29,857 nt of DNA, from positions 1 through 29,857 of the forward strand of contig CAJMQE010000047.1 of the NCBI GenBank assembly GCA_905215405.1. Reading direction: 5' to 3'. The notes below the pieces were generated by a model. It did not search any database. It worked only from the letters and a program-made list of their open reading frames with translations, and was not told the DNA's origin. Source of the stretch: an uncultured bacterium (GTDB lineage: Bacteria > Bacillota > Clostridia > Lachnospirales > Lachnospiraceae). This document shows, piece by piece, positions 22,891-29,857 of the stretch (positions within the stretch are counted from its first letter, which is position 1; the number at the start of each line of letters is the position of its first letter). Position numbers and translations under genes: made by a program.

Positions 22891-24885
22891 ATGGGAAAAT
22901 CTGTATTTATAGCTGAAAAACCAAGTGTAGCCCAGGAATTTGCAAAAGCTTTGAAAGTAAACTTTGGCAGAAAAGATGGTTATCTGGAATCTGAAGACTA
23001 CATCGTAACATGGTGCGTGGGACATCTTGTCACCATGAGTTATCCGGAGGTGTATGATCCGAAACTAAAAAGATGGAGTCTTGATACGTTACCATTTTTA
23101 CCAGAAGATTTTAAGTATGAAGTCATTCCAGCAGTTCAGAAGCAGTTCAAGATCGTTGCCGGTGTTCTGACAAGGGAAGATGTAGAGACAATCTATGTCT
23201 GCACCGATTCAGGACGTGAAGGAGAGTATATTTATCGTCTGGTTGACCAGATGGCAAATGTACAGGGAAAGAAGAAAAAACGTGTCTGGATCGATTCACA
23301 GACAGAAGAAGAAATTCTGAAGGGAATCCGGACAGCAAAGGATCTCTCCGAATATAACAATCTTTCAGATGCGGCCTATCTGCGGGCAAAAGAAGATTAT
23401 CTGATGGGAATCAATTTTTCGAGACTGCTGACACTTAAATATGGTCGAAATATTTCTGCTTATTTAAAAAGCGACAGAACAGTGGTCTCAGTCGGTAGAG
23501 TCATGACCTGTGTACTTGGAATGGTGGTTCGACGAGAACGTGAAATCAGAGAGTTCGTAAAAACACCATTTTACAGACTGGTTGCAAATGTAAACTGTGG
23601 AGAGGATCATTTTGAAGCAGAGTGGCGTTCAGTAGAAGGTAGCAGATATTTTAATTCTCCATATTTATATAAAGAAAACGGTTTCAAGGAGAAAGAAAAA
23701 GCAGAGGAACTGAAAAATTTTGTTATGGACCCGTCTCCAGTCATTGCGACACTTGTCAGCATGGAGAAGAAAAAAGAAACAAAGAATCCTCCACTTTTAT
23801 ATAATCTGGCAGAATTACAGAATGAGTGTTCTAAGCTTTTTAAGATCAGTCCTGATGAAACATTGAAGATCATTCAGGAACTTTACGAAAAGAAACTGGT
23901 GACTTATCCAAGAACTGATGCGCGTGTGCTTTCTTCCGCAGTCTGTAAGGAGATACATAAGAATATAGGTGGCCTGCGTAATTATATGCTTGGAAAAGAG
24001 TATGCACAGGAGATTCTGGAGAGTGGATCTTATAAAAATATTGCTAAGACCAGATACTGCAATGATAAACAGATTACGGACCATTATGCGATCATACCGA
24101 CTGGCCAGGGATTTTCAGCACTGAATAGTCTGTCTCAGACTTCTGCAAAGGTTTATGAAATCATTGTAAGAAGATTCCTGAGCATCTTCTATCCACCAGC
24201 GCTATATCAGAAGATCAGTTTGGTAACAGAAGTAAAAAAAGAGCAATTCTTTGCTTCTTTTAAGGTGCTTGCACAGGAGGGATATCTGAAACTGACTCAT
24301 TATTCATTTTCTAAGAAAAAAGCGGAAAGTGGAGACGGAAAGGATGAAGATGCCCAGACAGGTTTCTTTGAGACCATTAAGCAGTTGAAAAAAGGCGATC
24401 AACTTACGATGAATGAATTTACGATCAAAGAGGGAGAAACAGCACCTCCAAAGCGTTATAATTCAGGATCTATCATTCTTGCTATGGAAAATGCAGGGCA
24501 GTTGATTGAAGATGAAGAACTGCGTGCTCAGATCAAGGGCTGCGGTATCGGAACCAGTGCAACAAGAGCTGAAATTCTCAAAAAACTGAATAATAATGAT
24601 TATATTGCAACCAATAAAAAGACGCAGATCATTACACCAACGCTGCTTGGAGAAATCATATATGATGTAGTTGACTCTTCAATTCGTCAGCTTCTTAATC
24701 CTGAATTGACGGCAAGCTGGGAGAAAGGTCTTAACTATGTTGCAGAGGGAACAATCACTTCAAAAGAGTATATGGATAAGCTGGAAGGCTTTGTCAGCAG
24801 GCGGACGGTCTATGTCAGACAACTGAACAATCAGGCACAGCTGATACACTATTTTGATCAGTCGGCGGCAAGTTACAAAAAATAA
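22891..24885 (+). CDS. topB: DNA topoisomerase III (type IA)
   Basis: The 664-residue type IA topoisomerase passes single strands to decatenate DNA. The N-terminal Toprim domain has the EKPSVAQEFAKAL start and YVCTDSGREGEYIYRL with its acidic residues. The active-site Tyr is in LVTYPRTDARVLSS (Tyr about 339). Later domains contain TDHYAIIPTG and GIGTSATRAEILKKL. It stops soon after SWEKGLNYVAEGTI and has no C-terminal zinc fingers, as expected for TopB. GGGAG precedes the ATG. TopB genes also occur on mobile elements, but the position with yfbR and lack of element neighbours point to a chromosomal copy. Confidence 0.95.
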   Translation: MGKSVFIAEKPSVAQEFAKALKVNFGRKDGYLESEDYIVTWCVGHLVTMSYPEVYDPKLKRWSLDTLPFLPEDFKYEVIPAVQKQFKIVAGVLTREDVETIYVCTDSGREGEYIYRLVDQMANVQGKKKKRVWIDSQTEEEILKGIRTAKDLSEYNNLSDAAYLRAKEDYLMGINFSRLLTLKYGRNISAYLKSDRTVVSVGRVMTCVLGMVVRREREIREFVKTPFYRLVANVNCGEDHFEAEWRSVEGSRYFNSPYLYKENGFKEKEKAEELKNFVMDPSPVIATLVSMEKKKETKNPPLLYNLAELQNECSKLFKISPDETLKIIQELYEKKLVTYPRTDARVLSSAVCKEIHKNIGGLRNYMLGKEYAQEILESGSYKNIAKTRYCNDKQITDHYAIIPTGQGFSALNSLSQTSAKVYEIIVRRFLSIFYPPALYQKISLVTEVKKEQFFASFKVLAQEGYLKLTHYSFSKKKAESGDGKDEDAQTGFFETIKQLKKGDQLTMNEFTIKEGETAPPKRYNSGSIILAMENAGQLIEDEELRAQIKGCGIGTSATRAEILKKLNNNDYIATNKKTQIITPTLLGEIIYDVVDSSIRQLLNPELTASWEKGLNYVAEGTITSKEYMDKLEGFVSRRTVYVRQLNNQAQLIHYFDQSAASYKK

Positions 24886-24907
24886 GAAAAACAGGAAAAA
24901 ATACTAT

Positions 24908-24936
24908 TTGCATTTCACTTTAAATAGTAGTATCTT
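24908..24936 (+). promoter_or_regulatory. Possible promoter before glmS
   Basis: TTGCAT (24908-24913), a 17-base spacer and TATCTT (24931-24936), about 120 bases before glmS. The match is moderate. A 7-bp inverted repeat, ACTATTT with AAATAGT, overlaps the spacer. Confidence 0.33.
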
Positions 24937-25030
24937 GTATAAGAATATAAATTAAAAAATCATGGCTATTCCTGTTAGAGAATAAGCTATAAGAGCTATA
25001 AAGAGCAATTATTGAAGAAAAAAGAAAGGT

Positions 25031-25047
25031 CCCATACCATATATGGG
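25031..25047 (+). promoter_or_regulatory. Hairpin masking the glmS ribosome site
   Basis: CCCATA (25031-25036) and TATGGG (25042-25047) form a 6-bp stem with a 5-base loop. The GGTGA (25046-25050) that is properly spaced from the ATG at 25060 starts inside the right arm. An AAAGG lies just before the stem at 25025-25029. This could tune translation of glmS. Confidence 0.35.
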
Positions 25048-25059
25048 TGAGTGAATATT

Positions 25060-26880
25060 ATGTGCGGAGTAGTTGGATATGTAGGTGACAGAGATTGTGC
25101 CGATATTTTACTTGATTCCTTATCAAAACTGGAGTACAGAGGATATGATTCAGCGGGAATTGCTGTATTTGAAAATGGTGCAATCAGAGTCGAAAAGTCA
25201 AAAGGACGTCTGACCAATCTGATCGAAAAAATGCAGAAAGATGGAAAGCCGGATGGTCATTGTGGAATTGGACATACAAGATGGGCAACTCACGGAGAAC
25301 CATCAGATGTGAATTCTCATCCACATGGCAATAGTACTGTTACAATTGTACACAACGGGATTATTGAAAATTATAAACAGATCAAAGACTTCTTGATCTC
25401 ACAGGGATATACATTTGAAAGTGAAACAGATACAGAAACAGTAGCAAAATTACTTGATTTCTATTACAAAGGCAATCCGCTTGATACAATAATCAAAGTG
25501 TTATCAGAAATCAAAGGATCTTATGCCCTTGGAATTATGTTCAAAGATTTTCCTGATCGTATCTTTGCAGTCAGAAAAGACAGTCCATTGATTGTCGGTG
25601 CTGGTAAGGGAGAAAATTTCCTGGCATCAGATGTTCCTGCAATTATTAAGTTCACTAAGGATTATTATCTTCTGGAACAGAATGAAATTGCAGTAGTCAG
25701 CAAAAATGATGTTACGATTTATGACATCCATCAGAACGTTATAGAGAAAGAATTACAGACAGCAGACTGGGATATTGATGCGGCTGAAAAAGGTGGATAT
25801 GAGCATTTCATGTTAAAAGAAATTCATGAACAGCCAGTATCTGTAAAGACAACAATTACACCTAGAATTACTGATGGTATGCCAGATCTTTCTGTGGATG
25901 GTGTGGACTTTGCCAAACTTTCTAAGTACAGAAAACTTTTTATTGTTGCCTGTGGTACAGCTATGCATGCAGGACTGGTCGGGAAATATGTCATCGAGAA
26001 AATGGCAAGAATTCCTGTAATCGTTGATATTGCTTCTGAATTTAGATATAGAGATCCTTTGATTTCAGATGAAGATCTGATGATCGTAATCTCTCAGTCA
26101 GGTGAAACTGCGGACACAAGGGCAGCACTGGATCTTGCGAAGGAACGTGGAGCTGATACACTGGCAATTGTAAACGTTAAAGGTTCATCTATTGCCAGAG
26201 AAGCAGATCATGTAATCTATACACATGCAGGTCCTGAGATCTCTGTTGCGTCTACAAAGGCTTATATGGTTCAGATTTCTGTTATGTATATGCTCGCATT
26301 GGAACTTGCACGTTCTAATGGCAAGATTACAGATGATGAATGCAGAAAGATGACACAGGATTTAAGAAATATTCCGGAGAAGATTGAGGAAGCAATCGGC
26401 TTACATGAACAGTGCGCATTTGTTGCATCTAAGCTGTTAAATACAGAAAGTCTTCTGTATATTGGCCGTGGACTTGACTATGCACTCAGTATGGAAGGCT
26501 CTTTAAAATTAAAAGAGATCTCCTATATTCATTCTGAGTCTTATGCTGCAGGTGAATTAAAACATGGTACAATTTCACTGGTAGCAGATGGAATGCCAGT
26601 TATTGCTGTTGCAACACAGAAATCCTTAATTGAGAAAACAATTAGTAATATAAAAGAAGTAAAAGCAAGAGGTGCAATGGTCATTCTGGTATGTGACAGT
26701 GACCTTGATGTGGATACAGATGTAGCAGATTATGTGATCAAACTGCCAAAGGCAGAAGAATTCCTGATGCCTATGGTTGCTGCGGTACCATTACAGCTGA
26801 TTGCATACTATACAGCAGTATTAAAAGGATGCGATGTTGATAAGCCTCGTAATCTTGCAAAATCAGTAACAGTAGAGTAA
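25060..26880 (+). CDS. glmS: Glutamine--fructose-6-phosphate aminotransferase (isomerizing)
   Basis: GlmS makes glucosamine-6-phosphate from fructose-6-phosphate and glutamine, the entry to UDP-GlcNAc and so to MurA in this window. The 606-residue protein has the N-terminal glutaminase domain, whose catalytic Cys must be residue 2 before Met removal. That fixes the start at ATG 25060 (MCGVVGYVG), not the GTG at 25051. Also visible are GHTRWATHG and HNGIIENY, two SIS sugar-isomerase domains (ACGTAMHAG; SQSGETADT; STKAY; ESYAAGELKHG) and the C-terminal DKPRNLAKSVTVE. No glmS ribozyme core is recognisable upstream. Confidence 0.97.
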   Translation: MCGVVGYVGDRDCADILLDSLSKLEYRGYDSAGIAVFENGAIRVEKSKGRLTNLIEKMQKDGKPDGHCGIGHTRWATHGEPSDVNSHPHGNSTVTIVHNGIIENYKQIKDFLISQGYTFESETDTETVAKLLDFYYKGNPLDTIIKVLSEIKGSYALGIMFKDFPDRIFAVRKDSPLIVGAGKGENFLASDVPAIIKFTKDYYLLEQNEIAVVSKNDVTIYDIHQNVIEKELQTADWDIDAAEKGGYEHFMLKEIHEQPVSVKTTITPRITDGMPDLSVDGVDFAKLSKYRKLFIVACGTAMHAGLVGKYVIEKMARIPVIVDIASEFRYRDPLISDEDLMIVISQSGETADTRAALDLAKERGADTLAIVNVKGSSIAREADHVIYTHAGPEISVASTKAYMVQISVMYMLALELARSNGKITDDECRKMTQDLRNIPEKIEEAIGLHEQCAFVASKLLNTESLLYIGRGLDYALSMEGSLKLKEISYIHSESYAAGELKHGTISLVADGMPVIAVATQKSLIEKTISNIKEVKARGAMVILVCDSDLDVDTDVADYVIKLPKAEEFLMPMVAAVPLQLIAYYTAVLKGCDVDKPRNLAKSVTVE

Positions 26881-26923
26881 AATAAATTTCAGATAAAACA
26901 TTTCCTTGCAGGAAGTGAATCGG

Positions 26924-26957
26924 TACAAAGCGGGTATTGTTTATCCGCTTTGTATTT
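26924..26957 (+). terminator. Terminator after glmS
   Basis: TACAAAGCGGGTA and TATCCGCTTTGTA pair over 13 bp with one G-U around a 5-base loop. Only TTT follows directly, so termination may be partial. It lies 44 bases after the glmS stop. Confidence 0.72.
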
Positions 26958-26960
26958 GCG

Positions 26961-27098
26961 TTATGGAACAAATCATCCTGACGATACCGTTATGAGAAAA
27001 TCATTATTAGGATAACATTATGGAGCAAATCATTATTAGGATTTCATTATGGAGCAAAAATCCTTATGGTACCGCCATGGAACTAACATTCAGGAAAA
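26961..27098. repeat. Degenerate 28-29 bp tandem repeat, about five units
   Basis: Units start at 26961, 26990, 27018, 27047 and 27075. The best-preserved pair is 26990-27017 and 27018-27046, sharing AATCATTATTAGGAT. The shared start is TTATGGAGCAAAT. Units 1 and 4 end in ATACCG/GTACCG, units 2 and 3 in AACA/TTCA. No spacers are present, so it is not CRISPR. It separates the glmS terminator from the next gene's ribosome site. Confidence 0.7.
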
Positions 27099-27128
27099 AT
27101 AATAAATTTTTGAAAGGAATATAATGAA

Positions 27129-27800
27129 ATGAAAACAACTATTACAATCAATGAATTATATGATTTAAACGAAACAATAGCAGCAAAACTCTTTGAAGGG
27201 GCAACTTATCCTTGGGAAGTGCTTGCAAAGATCGAATCTTTTATCGTTGAACTTGGAAATACGCTGCCTGAAGATGAGTATGATAAAGTTGGAGAAAATG
27301 TCTGGATCGCTAAGAGCGCTACAGTTGCACCAACAGCTTATATTAATGGACCATGTATCATCGGAAAGGATGCTGAGATACGTCATTGCGCATTTATCCG
27401 CGGAAAGGCAATTGTAGGAGAAGGAGCAGTCGTAGGAAATTCAACAGAATTAAAAAATGTGGTACTTTTCAACAAAGTACAGGTCCCACACTATAATTAT
27501 GTCGGAGATTCTATCCTTGGTTACAAATCTCATATGGGTGCAGGATCGATAACATCAAATGTAAAGTCTGATAAAAAACTGGTCGTTATAAAAAACGGTG
27601 ATGAGAAGATTGAAACGAAACTGAAAAAGGCCGGTGCAATGCTTGGGGATCACGTTGAAGTAGGGTGTGGAAGCGTGCTGAACCCAGGAACGATCATTGG
27701 CCGAAATAGTAACATTTACCCGCTTTCAAGTGTCAGGGGAGTCGTAGCACCTAACAGCATATACAAAAAACAGGGCGAAGTAATCGAGAAAGCTAGATAA
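27129..27800 (+). CDS. Left-handed beta-helix (hexapeptide) protein related to the GlmU acetyltransferase domain
   Basis: This 223-residue protein has an N-terminal helical part (about 1-60), then hexapeptide repeats (NVWIAKSATVAPTAYI, CIIGKDAEIRHCAF, AIVGEGAVVGNSTEL). VPHYNYVGDSILGYKSHMGAG contains the His and glycine pattern of the GlmU acetyltransferase site. It lacks the pyrophosphorylase domain and ends soon after the helix. Databases often label such proteins UDP-N-acetylglucosamine pyrophosphorylase-like; the visible fold supports an acyl- or acetyltransferase-like role on a sugar nucleotide, substrate unknown. Nearness to glmS fits amino-sugar metabolism. AAAGGA at 27113-27118 is 5 bases before ATG 27124, which stops after two codons, and 10 bases before the real ATG 27129. 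Confidence 0.82.
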   Translation: MKTTITINELYDLNETIAAKLFEGATYPWEVLAKIESFIVELGNTLPEDEYDKVGENVWIAKSATVAPTAYINGPCIIGKDAEIRHCAFIRGKAIVGEGAVVGNSTELKNVVLFNKVQVPHYNYVGDSILGYKSHMGAGSITSNVKSDKKLVVIKNGDEKIETKLKKAGAMLGDHVEVGCGSVLNPGTIIGRNSNIYPLSSVRGVVAPNSIYKKQGEVIEKAR

Positions 27801-27849
27801 AATGTATACAAAATGCATAAGTTAAATACTTAACAATTCTTAGAAATAC

Positions 27850-27894
27850 AGAATAATCCATTGACTAATTTGTCGGATTGTGAGAGAATAATCC
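27850..27894 (+). promoter_or_regulatory. Possible Rrf2/IscR-type operator and promoter before the Fe-S scaffold gene
   Basis: TTGACTAATTTGTCGG (27861-27876) is a partial palindrome (GAC, AATT centre, GTC) resembling the type 1 IscR site (YYGACT, AT-rich, AGTCRR) but one base shorter. TTGACT doubles as a -35; a -10 is unclear (AATAAT at 27887-27892 gives a 20-base spacer). AGAATAATCC occurs as an exact direct repeat at 27850-27859 and 27885-27894, flanking the palindrome. Confidence 0.45.
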
Positions 27895-27926
27895 TAGTTA
27901 TTTTACATATTGAAAGGAGTAATATA

Positions 27927-28619
27927 ATGATTTATTCACAAGAAGTAGAAAATATGTGCCCAGTTGCACAAGGCGTTCATCATGGCGCAGCTCCAGTTCC
28001 AACAGAAGGAAAATGGGTAAAGAATAAAGATGTTAAGGATATTTCTGGTTTAACACACGGTATTGGCTGGTGTGCTCCACAGCAGGGCGCATGTAAGCTG
28101 ACTCTTAATGTTAAAGAAGGTATTATACAGGAAGCATTAGTTGAGACAATCGGATGTTCAGGTATGACTCATTCAGCAGCTATGGCATCAGAAATCTTAC
28201 CGGGTTTAACAGTTATGGAAGCATTAAATACTGACTTAGTATGTGATGCAATTAATACAGCTATGAGAGAATTATTCTTACAGATTGTATACGGAAGAAC
28301 TCAGAGTGCATTCTCTGAAGAAGGACTTCCAGTAGGCGCTGGTCTTGAAGATTTAGGTAAAGGCCTTCGTTCACAGGTTGGTACAATGTATGGTACTCTT
28401 AAGAAAGGTCCTCGTTACCTTGAAATGGCAGAAGGTTATGTAACAGGTATCGCTCTTGATGATGAAGATCAGATTATCGGATATCAGTTTGTAAACTTCG
28501 GAAAAATGACAGACTTCATCAAAAAAGGTGATGATCCTACAACAGCTTATGAAAAAGCTAAAGGACAGTACGGCAGAGTTGACGATGCTGTTAAGATCAT
28601 TGACCCACGTCATGAATAA
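27927..28619 (+). CDS. Iron-sulfur cluster assembly scaffold-like protein (IscU/NifU-N type)
   Basis: This 230-residue protein has an IscU-like core: GWCAPQQGACKLTLNV and ETIGCSGMTHSAAMASEIL, whose Cys residues are candidates for holding a nascent Fe-S cluster. It is longer than classical IscU and has an extra C-terminal region (about 125-230, GTLKKGPRYLEMAEGY and onward). I chose ATG 27927 because AAGGAG lies at a good distance and the alternative start at 27861 lies in the operator region. It is 54 bp ahead of the GGGtGRT gene, a pairing conserved in Clostridia, so the two probably act together. Codons are strongly biased (GGT, GAA, AAA), which suggests high expression. Confidence 0.85.
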   Translation: MIYSQEVENMCPVAQGVHHGAAPVPTEGKWVKNKDVKDISGLTHGIGWCAPQQGACKLTLNVKEGIIQEALVETIGCSGMTHSAAMASEILPGLTVMEALNTDLVCDAINTAMRELFLQIVYGRTQSAFSEEGLPVGAGLEDLGKGLRSQVGTMYGTLKKGPRYLEMAEGYVTGIALDDEDQIIGYQFVNFGKMTDFIKKGDDPTTAYEKAKGQYGRVDDAVKIIDPRHE

Positions 28620-28673
28620 TTATCAGTATAGTCTGATAACAAGGTATTAATAAAATTTAGGAGGATTTTTCAG

Positions 28674-29684
28674 ATGGCTTTATTTGAATCATATGAAAGA
28701 AGAATAGATAAAATTAACGCTGTATTAAACAGCTATGGCATCTCTTCAATTGAAGAAGCTGAAAAGATTACAAAAGACGCTGGATTAGATGTTTATAATA
28801 CAGTTAAAGGCATTCAGCCAATTTGTTTCGAAAATGCATGTTGGGCTTATGTTGTAGGCGCTGCAATCGCAATCAAAAAAGGATGTAAGAAAGCTTCAGA
28901 AGCTTCAGCTGCAATTGGTGAAGGTCTTCAGGCATTCTGTATTCCAGGTTCTGTTGCTGACCAGAGAAAAGTTGGTTTAGGACATGGTAACCTTGGTAAA
29001 ATGTTACTTGAAGAAGATACAGATTGTTTCGCATTCTTAGCTGGTCACGAATCATTCGCTGCAGCTGAAGGTGCTATCGGTATCGCTGAAAAAGCTAATA
29101 AAGTAAGACAGAAACCTTTAAGAGTAATCTTAAATGGTCTTGGTAAAGATGCTGCACAGATCATCTCAAGAATCAATGGTTTCACATATGTTGAAACTGA
29201 AATGGATTACAAGACAGGCGAAGTTAAAGAAGTTTACAGAAAAGCTTATTCAACAGGTCTTCGTGCACAGGTTAACTGCTACGGCGCTAACGACGTAACA
29301 GAAGGTGTTGCAATCATGTGGAAGGAAAATGTTGATGTATCTATCACAGGTAACTCAACTAACCCAACAAGATTCCAGCATCCAGTAGCTGGTACTTATA
29401 AGAAAGAACGTCTTGAAGCTGGAAAGAAATATTTCTCAGTAGCTTCAGGTGGTGGTACAGGTCGTACACTTCACCCAGATAATATGGCAGCTGGTCCTGC
29501 TTCTTATGGTATGACAGATACTATGGGACGTATGCATTCAGATGCTCAGTTCGCTGGTTCTTCATCAGTTCCTGCTCATGTAGAAATGATGGGTCTCATC
29601 GGTATGGGTAACAACCCAATGGTTGGTGCTACTGTTGCAATCGCTGTTTCTGTTGAAGAAGCTGCAAAGGCTGGTAAGTTCTAA
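28674..29684 (+). CDS. GGGtGRT family protein
   Basis: This 336-residue protein is named for its glycine motif, here FSVASGGGTGRTLHPDNMA (about 258-276). Other conserved parts are CWAYVVGAAIAIKKGCKKA, GSVADQRKVGLGHGNLGKML, FLAGHESFAAAEGAIGIA, and a Gly/Met-rich C-terminus (MMGLIGMGNNPMVGATVA). The function is not established. Pairing with the Fe-S scaffold gene suggests a role in Fe-S or metal handling. No signal peptide or membrane helix is obvious, so it is probably cytoplasmic. An excellent AGGAGG precedes the ATG. Its codon use is among the most biased in the window. Confidence 0.93.
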   Translation: MALFESYERRIDKINAVLNSYGISSIEEAEKITKDAGLDVYNTVKGIQPICFENACWAYVVGAAIAIKKGCKKASEASAAIGEGLQAFCIPGSVADQRKVGLGHGNLGKMLLEEDTDCFAFLAGHESFAAAEGAIGIAEKANKVRQKPLRVILNGLGKDAAQIISRINGFTYVETEMDYKTGEVKEVYRKAYSTGLRAQVNCYGANDVTEGVAIMWKENVDVSITGNSTNPTRFQHPVAGTYKKERLEAGKKYFSVASGGGTGRTLHPDNMAAGPASYGMTDTMGRMHSDAQFAGSSSVPAHVEMMGLIGMGNNPMVGATVAIAVSVEEAAKAGKF

Positions 29685-29771
29685 GATTTGTAGTAAATTA
29701 GCGGTTTTCGACAAATGATAAATAGTATAAATTAGTACCGGTAAGGTACACGTAAGGTACAAATGATAGGA

Positions 29772-29808
29772 AAGAGGACATGCATTTTTGTGTGTCCTCT
29801 TATTTTAT
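29772..29808 (+). terminator. Rho-independent terminator after the GGGtGRT gene
   Basis: AAGAGGACATGCA and TGTGTGTCCTCTT pair over 13 bp, counting two G-U pairs, and are followed by ATTTTATT. It ends the Fe-S scaffold/GGGtGRT unit. Just upstream, GTAAGGTAC is directly repeated at 29741-29749 and 29752-29760. Confidence 0.88.
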
Positions 29809-29839
29809 TATGGGCTTTAGCCTGTTGAGTTCATCGGAG

Positions 29840-29857
29840 TTTCTCCCAACGGAGAAA
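29840..29857. other. Hairpin at the right edge of the window
   Basis: TTTCTCC and GGAGAAA form a perfect 7-bp stem with a CAAC loop and run to the last base. It could belong to a terminator or leader of the next gene; context is cut off. Confidence 0.4.

Noticed and set aside
22891..24885. topB as mobile-element cargo
   Set aside because: It is coupled to yfbR, has ordinary codon use for the window, and no conjugation or integrase genes lie nearby.
24901..24930. Terminator after topB
   Set aside because: ACTATTT/AAATAGT is a 7-bp AT-rich stem with a 12-base loop and no T-run; too weak to call.
24886..25059. glmS ribozyme
   Set aside because: None of the conserved core segments I know could be found; the stretch is AT-rich with only short hairpins.
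26961..27098. CRISPR array
   Set aside because: The units are adjacent, imperfect and without spacers, and there are no cas genes in the window.
29707..29713. Spo0A box (TGTCGAA, minus strand) after the GGGtGRT gene
   Set aside because: Exact match, but several such 7-mers are expected by chance in 30 kb of AT-rich DNA and no promoter is seen nearby.

Overview
The window comes from a low-GC, spore-forming Clostridia genome, most likely Lachnospiraceae. Evidence: a division cluster running ftsW-murA-divIB-ftsZ straight into spoIIGA-sigE with no ftsA, Spo0A-type boxes in front of spoIIGA, and the paired Fe-S scaffold and GGGtGRT genes at the right end. A genus cannot be named from the sequence alone. 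Every gene I support is on the + strand.

Layout. (1) 1-2206 is the right end of an integrated element: a small acidic protein and a large serine recombinase. (2) The recombinase gene ends exactly where the 3' part of a class B penicillin-binding protein (PBP) gene begins (2202-2885). The junction falls in the codons of the PBP's SxN catalytic motif, so the element appears to split a dcw-cluster PBP (ftsI/spoVD type). (3) 2991-8941 is the rest of the division and wall cluster: murD, ftsW/spoVE, murA, divIB/ftsQ and ftsZ, with a promoter candidate before murD, another before ftsZ, and a strong terminator after ftsZ. (4) 9122-10997 is the early mother-cell switch: Spo0A boxes, a promoter with near-perfect hexamers but a 21-bp spacer, spoIIGA (pro-sigma-E protease) and sigE. 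(5) 11185-13809 holds asd (aspartate-semialdehyde dehydrogenase) and a Methyltransf_32-type methyltransferase. (6) 13810-14246 is a gene-free stretch with a 38-bp tandem repeat. (7) 14247-22115 holds an unrecognised membrane-anchored protein with a degenerate C39-like end, a YhaO/YhaN (SbcD/SbcC-like) nuclease pair and a bifunctional class A PBP. (8) 22294-24885 holds an HD 5'-nucleotidase and DNA topoisomerase III. (9) 25060-27800 holds glmS and a GlmU-like left-handed beta-helix protein, separated by a terminator and a degenerate 28-29 bp repeat. (10) 27927-29684 is an Fe-S scaffold gene plus a GGGtGRT gene, preceded by a possible Rrf2/IscR-type operator.

Together the genes cover peptidoglycan precursors (glmS, murA, murD, and asd through diaminopimelate), wall polymerisation (FtsW, class A PBP, the split class B PBP), division (DivIB, FtsZ) and entry into sporulation (SpoIIGA, SigE). 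The most interesting point is the element in the PBP gene. Site-specific elements that split sporulation genes and leave during sporulation (skin in sigK, SP-beta in spsM) are known, and this could be another. The left end of the element and the 5' half of the PBP gene lie outside the window, so this remains a hypothesis.
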